The notes under the pieces are model-generated. The model did no database searches. It was not told the DNA's origin and was given only the letters and a program-made list of their open reading frames with translations. Positions 15,326-23,544 of a DNA stretch of 49,002 nt are shown one piece after another (position 1 is the first letter of the stretch; each line of letters opens with the position of its first letter). A program made the translations under genes and the position numbers. The stretch is from positions 1-49,002 of the forward strand of contig JAHFCR010000019.1 in NCBI GenBank assembly GCA_023249405.1, written 5' to 3'. The stretch is from Peptococcaceae bacterium. Its GTDB lineage: Bacteria > Bacillota > DSM-12270 > Thermacetogeniales > Thermacetogeniaceae.

Positions 15326-18196
15326 TTGGAACTTACACAGGCCATCCCCGATAATTTGAAAGAGATCCCGCGCCTGGCGCCCCTTGATGTCTATGGCGCT
15401 TTGGGCACGACGTCCCAGGGATTGCAGGCGGAGCAGGTGGCGGAACTGCGGGGCCGCTACGGCTGGAACCGGCTGCAGAAGAAGCGGCGGCGCTCGTTGA
15501 TCGGCCGGTTTTTCGGGCAGTTCACCGACCTCTTCGCCATCTTGCTGATCCTCGCCTCCATCATCACCTTTGTGGTCTACCTGCTCGGAGGCCGCAACCC
15601 TAGCGACCTGCACCTGTCCATGGCTATTGTGGGAGTGGTGCTGCTCAACGCTATCATCGGTTTTGTCCAGGAATACCGGGCTGAGCGGGCGACCGATGCC
15701 TTGACGAAACTGGTTCCGGCCAAGGCCAGAGTCTACCGGGACGGCCAGGAGGCGTCCGTCGACGCCAGTGAACTGCTGCCGGGGGACGTTCTGCTCCTGG
15801 AGGAGGGAGACAGCATCCCGGCGGATGCCCGGCTGGTCCAGGCCTTCGAGATGACCACCAACAACATCACCCTCACCGGGGAATCGGAGCCGCAGCGCAA
15901 GACATCCACCGCCGTCTTCGAGGAGGAGTTGGGGTGGATCGAGATCCCCAACCTGGTCTTCATGGGGACCTCGGTGGCTGCGGGATCCGGGATTGCCGTT
16001 GTCCACTCCACCGGTGACCAGACCCAGTTCGGCAAGATCTTTCAGTTAACGGCGGGGGTGGCTGATGCGCCCAGTCCGCTGCAACTGGAGGTCCGCCGGA
16101 TGGCACGGCTGGTCGCCCAAGCCGCCCTGGTCATTGGGGCGATTCTGTTTGTCCTGGGCCGGTTGCTGGGGCTGGGCTGGATCGAGGATTTTCTGTTTGC
16201 CCTGGGGGTGATGGTGGCGGTGGTGCCCGAGGGCCTGCCGGCCACCATGTCGGTGTCGCTGGCGGTTGGGGTGCAGCGCATGGCCAGGCGCAACGCCCTG
16301 ATCAAGCGCCTCTCCGCCGTGGAGACCCTGGGTTCCACCAACGATATCTGTACCGATAAGACCGGGACCCTGACCAAAGGCGAGATGACTGTCAGGGAGA
16401 TCTGGCATCCCGGCCAGCAGGTGAAGGTCAACGGGGTGGGCTTCGAACCCCGGGGCGAGTTTGTCCTGGCGGAAAATAGCAGCCCCCGGGATGCAGCCAG
16501 TTCTGAACATGCTGATGCTGTTGGGACACAACCGGCCCTGTCGATCGAGCAGCTTCATGAGTGGGAGCCTCTGATCAGGGCTGCGGCCTTCTGCAATACT
16601 GCCCGCTTACTGCCGCCGGATGGCGAGCATCAGGGCTGGAGCGTACTGGGTGATCCTACCGAGGGGTCACTGTTGACCCTGGCCGGCAAGGCGGGCTTTA
16701 ACCTGGATGTGGCGCTCAAGCAGGAGCCCCGGGTCTATCTGTTGCCCTTCGATTCCCGGCGGAAGCGGATGAGTTCCCTGCACGGACAGAACGGGCGGGT
16801 CACTGCCTATGTGAAGGGCGCTCCACGGGAGGTGCTCGCCCTGTGCACCAGGCTGCAGAACCCGGAGACCTCCCTGGAGGAACCGGCCCGGGCGGAGATC
16901 CTGCAGCGTAACGATGCCATGGCCAGACAGGGGTTGCGGGTCCTGGCCATGGCCTGCCGGGTGCTCCCGGATGATCTGAAGGCATATACCAACGAGAACG
17001 TGGAGGTCGATCTGGCCTTCCTGGGCCTGGTGGGCATGATGGACCCACCCCGGCCGGAGGTGGCTGCAGCGGTGAAGATGGCCCGGGATGCCGGTATCAC
17101 CATCATTATGGTGACCGGGGACTATGGCCTCACCGCCGAGGCGATCGCTGAGCGCATCGGGATTACCGGAGGCGCCCGTGCCCGGATCATCACCGGGGTG
17201 GAGTTGGAGGGGATGGACGCCGGGCAGCTCAAGTCAACCCTGGGCGTCGATCAGCCGCTGGTCTTTGCCAGGGTCGCTCCCGAACACAAGATGCGGGTGG
17301 TGGCCGCCCTCCAGGACCTGGGCCAGGTGGTGGCTGTCACCGGCGACGGAGTCAACGACGCTCCGGCCTTGAAGCGGGCTGATATCGGGATTGCCATGGG
17401 CATCACCGGCACCGATGTCTCCCGGGAGGCGGCGGTGATGATCCTGCTGGATGACAGCTTTGCCTCCATTGTCCAAGCTGTCGAGTTGGGGCGGGCGGTC
17501 TACGCCAATATCAAGAAGTTCATTCTCTACCTGTTCTCCCATAACGTGGCCGAACTGCTGCCCTTCCTGTTTGCCACCGTCGCCGGCGTCAACCTGATAC
17601 CGCTGAACGCCCTCCAGGTGTTGGCCATCGACCTGGGCTCCGACGTCGCCTCGGCCCTGGCTCTGGGCACTGAAAGCCCGGAGCCAGGGCTGATGAAAAG
17701 GCCGCCGCGTCCCCGCACGGCCCGGCTGTTCGATCTTGCCCTGATCAAGCGGATGCTGTTTTTGGGCGGCATCCAGGGAGCGGGAGCGATCGCCGGCTTC
17801 ATGTTCGTGCTGCTCCAGGGTGGCTGGCACTGGGGAGCGGTGCTGCCGAAGACGAGCCTGCTCTATCGCCATGCCATCACCATGACCCAGGCGGCGATCG
17901 TGGTCTCCCAGGTGTTCAACGGCTTTGCGGTGCGCACCGAGAGCGTGTCTATATTCCGCATCGGCCTGCTATCCAACCGCTTCCTGATCCTGGGAGAGGC
18001 GATCGGCATCGGCATCATGTCGGCGATCAGCTATGTTCCCTTCATGCAGGGCCTGTTCGGCACGGCGCCGCTGCGGTTGGTTGACTGGGGCCTGCTGACG
18101 GCTTTCGGGGCGGTGCTGTTCATCGCGGAAGAGTTGCGCAAACTGGCGGCACGGCGCCGGGAGCGATCCGGCCAGAGCGCCGGCGAGCGGCAGTAA
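15326..18196 (+). CDS. P2-type cation-transporting ATPase
   Basis: 956 residues with the full P-type layout: cation-ATPase N domain, M1-M2, actuator loop with TGES (TGESEPQRK near 190), M4 PEGLPA, phosphorylation loop DKTGTLT with Asp near 344, nucleotide domain with KGAPREV, hinge TGDGVNDAP, and M5-M10. M4 PEGLPA fits Ca2+ pumps, but M6 reads AIDLGSDVASAL, nearer to the IDLGTD of Na+/K+-type P2C pumps than to the NLVTDG of SERCA, so the ion is uncertain. TTG start with AGGAGG 8 bases upstream. Two TrkA-like cation-channel regulators follow. Confidence 0.92.
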   Translation: MELTQAIPDNLKEIPRLAPLDVYGALGTTSQGLQAEQVAELRGRYGWNRLQKKRRRSLIGRFFGQFTDLFAILLILASIITFVVYLLGGRNPSDLHLSMAIVGVVLLNAIIGFVQEYRAERATDALTKLVPAKARVYRDGQEASVDASELLPGDVLLLEEGDSIPADARLVQAFEMTTNNITLTGESEPQRKTSTAVFEEELGWIEIPNLVFMGTSVAAGSGIAVVHSTGDQTQFGKIFQLTAGVADAPSPLQLEVRRMARLVAQAALVIGAILFVLGRLLGLGWIEDFLFALGVMVAVVPEGLPATMSVSLAVGVQRMARRNALIKRLSAVETLGSTNDICTDKTGTLTKGEMTVREIWHPGQQVKVNGVGFEPRGEFVLAENSSPRDAASSEHADAVGTQPALSIEQLHEWEPLIRAAAFCNTARLLPPDGEHQGWSVLGDPTEGSLLTLAGKAGFNLDVALKQEPRVYLLPFDSRRKRMSSLHGQNGRVTAYVKGAPREVLALCTRLQNPETSLEEPARAEILQRNDAMARQGLRVLAMACRVLPDDLKAYTNENVEVDLAFLGLVGMMDPPRPEVAAAVKMARDAGITIIMVTGDYGLTAEAIAERIGITGGARARIITGVELEGMDAGQLKSTLGVDQPLVFARVAPEHKMRVVAALQDLGQVVAVTGDGVNDAPALKRADIGIAMGITGTDVSREAAVMILLDDSFASIVQAVELGRAVYANIKKFILYLFSHNVAELLPFLFATVAGVNLIPLNALQVLAIDLGSDVASALALGTESPEPGLMKRPPRPRTARLFDLALIKRMLFLGGIQGAGAIAGFMFVLLQGGWHWGAVLPKTSLLYRHAITMTQAAIVVSQVFNGFAVRTESVSIFRIGLLSNRFLILGEAIGIGIMSAISYVPFMQGLFGTAPLRLVDWGLLTAFGAVLFIAEELRKLAARRRERSGQSAGERQ

Positions 18197-18237
18197 AATA
18201 AGGCGTTTATACAGGCGGTTGCTAAGGAGGTCTGAAG

Positions 18238-18882
18238 ATGCGCATTGTCGTCGTTGGTTGTGGGACACTGGGCTCGCAGTTGGCTGAAACACTGGCTCGC
18301 AGTGGTCACTCGGTGGCTGTAATCGATCCCGATCCCCTGGCGTTCCGGCGCCTGAGGCCAAACTTTGCCGGCAAAAAAGTAGAAGGCTTCGGTTTAGACC
18401 TCGCTGTCCTGGCAGAGGCGGGCGCCGAGCGGGCTGATGCCCTGGCTACGGTCACAGATGACGATAATACTAATTTTGTGGTGGCCACGCTGGCCCGGGA
18501 GCGGTTTGCCATTCCCAAGGTGGTGGCCCGGATCATCGACCCGATCCGGGCGGAGATCTATCAGCACCTGGGAATACCGGTGATTGCCCCGACCGCCTGG
18601 GGAGCCAGGCGCATTCATGAACTGCTGGTGGGGGAGCGGTTGCTGACTCTGCTGGCCTCCGGCAACGGGGAGGTCAGGATCATCGAGCTGGATGTGCCGC
18701 ACCGGCTCATCGGCAGGATGGTCCGGGATGTGGCGGTGCCGGGCGAGCTTATGGTTGTCTGTCTGATCCGCAACGGACAGGCCATGGTGCCCTTCATGGG
18801 CACAGTCTTCGACGATCATGACCTGATTCAGGTGGCGGTGAGCGATCAGGCCATGCCCAGGCTGGAAAGCCTGCTTGATTAG
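18238..18882 (+). CDS. TrkA-like (KTN/RCK) protein 1
   Basis: 214 residues: an N-terminal Rossmann RCK domain with dinucleotide motif GCGTLG (8-13) and acidic Asp at the end of strand 2 (VIDPDP), and a C-terminal TrkA_C domain from about 135. Such proteins gate K+ transporters (Trk/Ktr) or other cation antiporters in response to nucleotides such as NAD(H), ATP or c-di-AMP. No TrkH/KtrB membrane subunit is in the window. AGGAGG lies 7 bases upstream. It follows the ATPase by 41 bases and is followed at 27 bases by a paralogue. Confidence 0.88.
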   Translation: MRIVVVGCGTLGSQLAETLARSGHSVAVIDPDPLAFRRLRPNFAGKKVEGFGLDLAVLAEAGAERADALATVTDDDNTNFVVATLARERFAIPKVVARIIDPIRAEIYQHLGIPVIAPTAWGARRIHELLVGERLLTLLASGNGEVRIIELDVPHRLIGRMVRDVAVPGELMVVCLIRNGQAMVPFMGTVFDDHDLIQVAVSDQAMPRLESLLD

Positions 18883-18909
18883 CAATAACGTTCTCAAGGA
18901 GGAGTCAAG

Positions 18910-19569
18910 GTGTTGTATGTCCTGGTCATCGGTGCGGGCAAGGTGGGTTTTAATCTGGCGCAGGCCCTCGTCCTGGATGGGGTAGAGGTAGCTATAATTG
19001 ACAGAAAACAGTTAGTCCTGAACAAGTTCGACAAGCTGCCGGCGGTTAAAACAGTGCTGGGAGACGGTACCGATCCCCGTGTTCTGGAAGCCGTGGGGAT
19101 TACCAGGGCCCAGGCGGTAGTCGCTGTGACCGGGAGCGACGTGGACAACCTGGCTTTTGCAATGCTCGCCAAGAGGCAGTTCGGGGTGCAACGGGTGATT
19201 GCCCGGGTCAACAATCTTAACAACGAGTGGTTGTTCACCAAGGAACACGGGGTTGATTTCGCCGTCAACGGCGCCCTCTTTATTGCCAGGGTGATCCAGG
19301 AGGAGGTCAGCTTGGGTGAACTGATCACGTTGTTGAAGCTGGAGGGTGGGAGGGTATCTCTGGTGGAGGAGGAGGTGCTTCCAGCCTCCCGGGTGATCGG
19401 AAAAAATGTCGGAACCCTAAACCTGCCCGGGGGCATAGTCCTGACGGCGATCATGCGCCAGGGCGAGATTGTCATTCCCCGGGGGGACACTCTGATCGTC
19501 TCCGGCGACCGGGTCCTGGCCCTAGCAAGTACCGAGCAGGCTCACATTTTAGAAGAGGTTCTGGCCTGA
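18910..19569 (+). CDS. TrkA-like (KTN/RCK) protein 2
   Basis: 219 residues with the same two domains as its neighbour: GAGKVG nucleotide motif (8-13), Asp in IIDRKQ, the TxSD-type segment (VTGSDVDNLAFAMLAKRQF), and TrkA_C from about 135. The two paralogues differ enough that they probably form a hetero-pair or serve different transporters. TTG start; AAGGAGGAG precedes it. A terminator at 19589 ends the unit. Confidence 0.88.
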   Translation: MLYVLVIGAGKVGFNLAQALVLDGVEVAIIDRKQLVLNKFDKLPAVKTVLGDGTDPRVLEAVGITRAQAVVAVTGSDVDNLAFAMLAKRQFGVQRVIARVNNLNNEWLFTKEHGVDFAVNGALFIARVIQEEVSLGELITLLKLEGGRVSLVEEEVLPASRVIGKNVGTLNLPGGIVLTAIMRQGEIVIPRGDTLIVSGDRVLALASTEQAHILEEVLA

Positions 19570-19588
19570 TCCGGGTGTGTTATAAACT

Positions 19589-19618
19589 AAAGAACCCCAC
19601 CAGGTGGAGGGGTTCTTA
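19589..19618. terminator. Bidirectional terminator between the TrkA-like and glycosyltransferase genes
   Basis: AAGAACCCC pairs with GGGGTTCTT across a short loop that contains a further CCACC/GGTGG pairing. It lies between convergent genes and has A- and T-rich flanks. Confidence 0.75.
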
Positions 19619-19647
19619 CAAGGTTTTACAGACCAAAATGCTGCTGT

Positions 19648-20961
19648 TCAGGATGCCTCTTTACTCTTGGGGTTGTCCCCGGCCTGCCCGTCTAGGTTCA
19701 GACCATTTTCCCGGAGGTCGCAGCTGTCGGTCAACTGGCCCTGGTCGTTATGGATGGTGGTAACGGGCAACTCCTGGTAGGAGATGCTCCGGGTGTGCTG
19801 GGTGTGGTTCCAGTTCCGGTTGCTCTGCGTGGCAAAGCCGCTGTAGACCACCGGCAGCCAGGTCAGGCCGAAGATCGGGTAGTAGAGGAGCCAGGCGTAA
19901 ACATTGGGGTTGATCTCCTCGAGCAATAGGGCGATGCCGAAATACAGGAATTGTCCGACGAAGCCGATGATGATGATCGGATTGTGAATGAGCATTTGCA
20001 GGATCGGAAGCCCCTGGAATATCTGGTAGATTATCCCGAAACCGCAGAGCATCACGAAGTAGGGGTTGCAGCAATAGATGGCGCCATCCAGGAGGGCGGG
20101 GTTCCGCTGTTTTAAGCCCTGCCACAGCAGTTTCCCCAGGTAGTGGCTGGCGACAGTGCAGTGTCCCTGCATCCAGCGCTGGCGCTGGTTCATTGACTGT
20201 TTGAGGGTCAGGGGTTTCTCGTCAAAAACCTTGGCCTCATGCGCCCAGGAGACCTTGATGCCCACCAGCAGGGCCTTGATCTGGAACTCCAGGTCCTCGG
20301 TCAGGGAATTGGCGCCCCAGCCGAACTTCTTCAGCACATCGACTGCGATGCACATGCCGGTGCCGCCGAGAGCGCAACTCAGGCCGATGTTGTACTTGGC
20401 CAGTTGCCAGAAGCGGTTGGTGATCACGTAGCCCACGTGGATGCAACGGGTCACCCAGGTGTCGTCCGGGTTTTTGGAATCCAGATAACCCTGGATAATC
20501 TTCTCGCCCTGCAGCAGCCGGTTGTTCATGATCTTTAAGAAGTTGAGGGAGACCAGGTTGTCGGCATCGATGATCACTACGGCGTCATACTCCTTGGGAA
20601 GGGTGTAGAGGCGGTTGAATGCCCACTCCAGGGCATAACCCTTGCCCTGCTCCTGGTCGTTGGTTCTTCTCCAGACAGTTGCCCCAGCCTCTGTGGCCAC
20701 CTGCGCCGTGTTATCGGTGCAGTTATCGGCGATCACGAAGGTGTCGTACATTTCCCGGGGATAGTCCAATTGCTTGCAGTTGGCCACCAGGGCGCTGATC
20801 ACGCTCTCCTCATTATGGGCGGCGATGATGACAGCAAACCGGTTGGCCGGGTCGGCGATAGTGGTCTCTTTCTTATAGCTGAAGCCAAAGAAGGAGAGCG
20901 AGAAATAGTACACGGCAAAGAAAATCAGGAGATAACTCAAGGGAGCAATGATTTTTTCCAT
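19648..20961 (-). CDS. Membrane-bound family-2 glycosyltransferase
   Basis: 437 residues: N-terminal membrane helix (about 6-26), GT2 domain (VIIAAHNEE near 49; IDADN as the DxD-type motif near 133; EDLEF near 223; QRQRWMQGH as the QxxRW motif near 266), then three or four C-terminal membrane helices. This is the processive beta-glycosyltransferase type (BcsA/HasA/IcaA-like or poly-GlcNAc). It probably makes or elongates a surface polysaccharide from a UDP-sugar; the sugar is not readable. The C-terminal 45 residues after the last helix are polar. A possible -10 TATAAT (minus, 21071-21076) lies upstream. Confidence 0.87.
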   Translation of the reverse strand: MEKIIAPLSYLLIFFAVYYFSLSFFGFSYKKETTIADPANRFAVIIAAHNEESVISALVANCKQLDYPREMYDTFVIADNCTDNTAQVATEAGATVWRRTNDQEQGKGYALEWAFNRLYTLPKEYDAVVIIDADNLVSLNFLKIMNNRLLQGEKIIQGYLDSKNPDDTWVTRCIHVGYVITNRFWQLAKYNIGLSCALGGTGMCIAVDVLKKFGWGANSLTEDLEFQIKALLVGIKVSWAHEAKVFDEKPLTLKQSMNQRQRWMQGHCTVASHYLGKLLWQGLKQRNPALLDGAIYCCNPYFVMLCGFGIIYQIFQGLPILQMLIHNPIIIIGFVGQFLYFGIALLLEEINPNVYAWLLYYPIFGLTWLPVVYSGFATQSNRNWNHTQHTRSISYQELPVTTIHNDQGQLTDSCDLRENGLNLDGQAGDNPKSKEAS

Positions 20962-21515
20962 CTAGACCTTCCTAATGTAAGTTATTTCGAAAGATACTGC
21001 CTGGCGGGCCTGTCCGTTGCCAGCCCTCTTGTATCTGTCAACCCAGGCACAAATTCCCATACTAACATCTATTATAATATTTATCCCCTTAAAATAATAC
21101 CCTCGCTGGTTAATATTGTGCGTTTTTAATAACTAATTATGTCCTGCTGAAAAAAAGAGGCCCCACTCCTTCCGGTTACGGCCGGCAATCCGCCCGTGGC
21201 CCGGTTGCATGTTCTGCTAGACCGGCTCGATAATGACAACGGCCCATATAATATGGATGCTTTGTGCAACCTTATACATTTTAGTGAAAATATACGGCGG
21301 CGTAAAACTGCAAATATGTTTCTGTAATTCACCTGTTTCTCAGCCTGGGTTGTTGGGGACTATGGTTGAGGCAGTTTACTTCTTTTACTGAAGCTTTTGC
21401 GTCTTTACCAGGCGTATCTTTCTTACAAAAATATTTCTATAATATAGCTATAGGCAGGATGAGACTCCGTTCATCAGGGGCAGCATTCTGGCAGGTAGTT
21501 CCGGGGAGCGAATAG
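20962..21515. other. Intergenic region between divergent glycosyltransferase and recO genes
   Basis: No gene I can support. It is AT-richer than its surroundings and holds the control regions of both divergent genes. A TATAAT on the minus strand (21071-21076) suits the glycosyltransferase and a TATAAT on the plus strand (21438-21443) suits recO; neither has a convincing -35 box. Confidence 0.5.
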
Positions 21516-22328
21516 ATGGGCATTTATAAGGAAGAGGCAATCGTGCTGCGCAGCATGGCGTATGGCGAAACTGACCGGATTCTGACCCTGTTCACCAGGG
21601 GGGCGGGCAAAGTGGCAGCCATCGCCAAGGGTGTTCGCAAGCCATCCAGCCGCCTGCGGGGGGCTGTGCAGTTGTTCAGCCACACGCATCTCGTTCTCTA
21701 TGCCGGAAGGACTCTGGATACCATCACCCAGGGGGATGCCGATGAGACCTTCGGCTTTATCGAGCAGGACTTGGACCGGTTGGCTGCGGCCAGTTGTTTT
21801 ACGGAACTGATCGATCGCCTGACCATGGACAAGCAACCCCTGCCAAAGCTGTTCCAACTGTTGCTGGCCGCCCTGAGGAGCCTTGAGGGCGCGGATCCGG
21901 ATCTGCTCGGCCGTATATTTGAGGCCAAGCTCCTGGCGGCTTTGGGCTACCAGCCGCAGCTCGACGGGTGCGTGATGGGCCACCACGACGGCTGGCAGGC
22001 GCCGGCGTCGGGGGTTGTAGACGTAGGCCCGGTCTGGTTCAGCATTGAACGGGGCGGCGTCCTCTGCCCGGATTGCGCTGCCAGTTGTTCCGGAGCGCTG
22101 CCGCTCTCTCCCGCTACCGTGGCAGTACTGGCCTACTTCCTGCGAACTCCTCTGGACCGGGCGGTACGGGCCAGGGTCGAGCAAAGGAGCCGGTCGGAGC
22201 TGGCCTCCTTCCTGCGCTCCTTTATAACCTATCATGGAGATGTCAGGCCTCGTTCCTGGCAGTTTGCCGGAGCCTGTAAGGATAAGGCGAAACTTGCGAC
22301 AGATGGGGTTTTGACCCCGCCTGCTTAA
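21516..22328 (+). CDS. recO: DNA repair protein RecO
   Basis: 270 residues: N-terminal OB fold (MGIYKEEAIVLRSMAYGETDRILTLFT), helical middle, and the C-terminal zinc region. RecO loads RecA on gapped DNA with RecF/RecR. Two oddities are visible. The zinc motif reads CVMG then CPDC, so one of the four usual cysteines is Gly (GGC instead of TGC). The last approximately 18 residues, beyond the RPRSWQF that matches the normal family end, are encoded up to the stop by the left end of a dispersed repeat. It leads towards glyQS, its usual neighbour in Firmicutes. Confidence 0.9.
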   Translation: MGIYKEEAIVLRSMAYGETDRILTLFTRGAGKVAAIAKGVRKPSSRLRGAVQLFSHTHLVLYAGRTLDTITQGDADETFGFIEQDLDRLAAASCFTELIDRLTMDKQPLPKLFQLLLAALRSLEGADPDLLGRIFEAKLLAALGYQPQLDGCVMGHHDGWQAPASGVVDVGPVWFSIERGGVLCPDCAASCSGALPLSPATVAVLAYFLRTPLDRAVRARVEQRSRSELASFLRSFITYHGDVRPRSWQFAGACKDKAKLATDGVLTPPA

Positions 22329-22507
22329 CTGAGACGATCCCGCCAGAGGGTATCCACCCAGAGGGTACCCACCCAAGAGGGTACCCACCCAGAGGGTACC
22401 CGGAAGCTTCGTAGCCGGCAAAAATGTGACCAGGTTTTGCGCCTGCGCTCACAGCTTGGCGCAAACCAAGTCTTCGGGGGCATTGGGGCGGTTGGCTATC
22501 GGATAAT
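22303..22507 (+). repeat. Dispersed structured repeat, copy C
   Basis: Opens with GATGGGGTTTTGACCCCGCC inside the end of recO, continues with a GATCCCGCC and GAGGGTACCC segment shared with copy B, and ends with a GCATTGGGGCGG block and GGCTATCGGATAA, shared with copies A, B and D. The right side lacks the clear hairpin of A and D. Contains the tandem repeat at 22344-22403. Confidence 0.6.
22344..22403 (+). repeat. Four tandem 15-16-bp units
   Basis: CAGAGGGTAYCCACC occurs at 22344, 22359, 22374 (one extra A) and, with a changed end, at 22390. Each unit holds the GGGTACCC palindrome that appears once or twice in copy B at 36334-36349. Confidence 0.85.
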
Positions 22508-22561
22508 AAAGTATAAAAAGGTATGGCCAGGGTAAATTAACACTGATAAGGAGGCCAGAAC

Positions 22562-23047
22562 ATGGACAGCAACGAACTGCTCGAAAAGATCGACTTGATC
22601 CGGGACCGCCTGGGCGTTAGCTATAGGGAGGCCAGGGAGGCGCTGGAAAAGGCCGGGGGTGATCTGGTCGAGGCGCTGGTTCTATTGGAAGATGAATTGG
22701 AAGATGAATTGTCAGAGGAAGCAGAACCGGAGCGCCTGAAGGAAAGATGGACGCGGCGGTTCCAGGGCAAGAGCGAAGAGGTGCTGGGCCGGCTCAGAAC
22801 AATTATGGAGAAAGGCACGGCCACCAAGATCCGGATCAGACAGGGCGATAAGACCATCCTGGAGATCCCGGCCAGCATTGGCGTGCTCGGGGTGATCGGC
22901 ATGCTCATGAGCACGGAACTGGCGGTGCTCGGGGCTGTGGGCACGGCGACCGCCATGTTCAACCGGTGCACTCTGGAGGTTGAGGGTTTCGGCAAACCAC
23001 CGGATGGCGGGCCTGAAGGTGAGGCTGAGGACCTGCCGTCAGCCTGA
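22562..23047 (+). CDS. DUF4342-family protein
   Basis: 161 residues: an N-terminal UBA-like three-helix region (LLEKIDLIRDRLGVSYREAREALEKAGGDLVEALVLLE), a charged linker, and a DUF4342 domain from about residue 75 (VLGRLRTIMEKGTATKIRIRQGDKTILEIPASIGVLGVIG) with a hydrophobic segment near 105-130. The function is unknown; the UBA-like part resembles that of EF-Ts and may bind protein. AAGGAGG lies 7 bases ahead of the ATG. Confidence 0.85.
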   Translation: MDSNELLEKIDLIRDRLGVSYREAREALEKAGGDLVEALVLLEDELEDELSEEAEPERLKERWTRRFQGKSEEVLGRLRTIMEKGTATKIRIRQGDKTILEIPASIGVLGVIGMLMSTELAVLGAVGTATAMFNRCTLEVEGFGKPPDGGPEGEAEDLPSA

Positions 23048-23104
23048 GTTCACCGGTCATTGACCCTTGACAGAGAGTCTGAGAATTGGTAACATGAAAC
23101 AAAA

Positions 23105-23475
23105 ATATTAGCAATGATGGAGAAAAGTAGCCGTCGAGAGTGCATGGCAGCGAGCCGGGAGGGTGAGAACCGGCTGACTTGAGCGGCGAATGGCGCTTCG
23201 GAGCACGGTCGCCGTCTTTTTAAGACGGCAGGCTTGTAGTACTGAAAGAGAGGGCGCCTGTCAACGTGTTCTTAGCTTCAGGCGGGGGCTTGCTTTCCCC
23301 CCAACTAAAGCTTAGAAATCGTGATCCAGGGACGTAGCCGCTCTTATCCTACCGCTTCAGAGAAGCGGGGGCATTAGAGCGGGTAGTCATCGGGTCAAAG
23401 GCGCCAAGCAGGGTGGAACCGCGGTCAACACCGTCCCTGCAGCTATCACGGCTGCAGAGGCGGTGTTATTATTTT
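23105..23475 (+). promoter_or_regulatory. Glycine T-box riboswitch controlling glyQS
   Basis: Stem I can be read: AGTA (23126-23129), GCCGT (23130-23134) pairing with GCGGC (23183-23187), an apical GGGTGAGAAC, then the specifier loop GAAT-GGC with codon GGC (Gly) at 23192-23194. A second hairpin (23211-23218 with 23222-23229) follows. The T-box sequence AGGGTGGAACCGCG is at 23410-23423, followed by the terminator stem AACACCG...CGGTGTT (23427-23467) and a T-rich tail. Uncharged tRNA-Gly should favour antitermination. The leader is about 370 bases, much longer than the usual glycine T-box; a dispersed repeat (23274-23397) fills the excess. Confidence 0.9.
23274..23397 (+). repeat. Dispersed structured repeat, copy D, inside the T-box leader
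   Basis: Left end AGCTTCAGGCGGGGG matches copies A and B and folds on CCCCCC and AAGCTT; TTAGAA follows as in B. The right end is a CCGCTTC-AGA-GAAGCGG hairpin followed by ATTAGAGCGGGTAGTCATCGG, nearly the same as the right end of copy A. It lies between the second T-box hairpin and the antiterminator. Confidence 0.65.
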
Positions 23476-23544
23476 GAGGTAATTGGCAAATGCTTCTACG
23501 ACCGAATGCCAACGGCTAGCGACCAATTTTAGGGGGTTGAAGGG

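Noticed and set aside
21126-21332. A 68-residue minus-strand ORF in the glycosyltransferase-recO gap
   Set aside because: No ribosome-binding site, low-complexity and no family-like pattern; it falls in a promoter-type AT-rich gap.
22344-22403. CRISPR array
   Set aside because: Units are contiguous with no spacers and no cas genes are in the window.
22303-22420. Pro/Gly-repeat minus-strand protein across the GGGTACCC units
   Set aside because: The repeating residues come only from the tandem DNA repeat; no start or ribosome-binding site.
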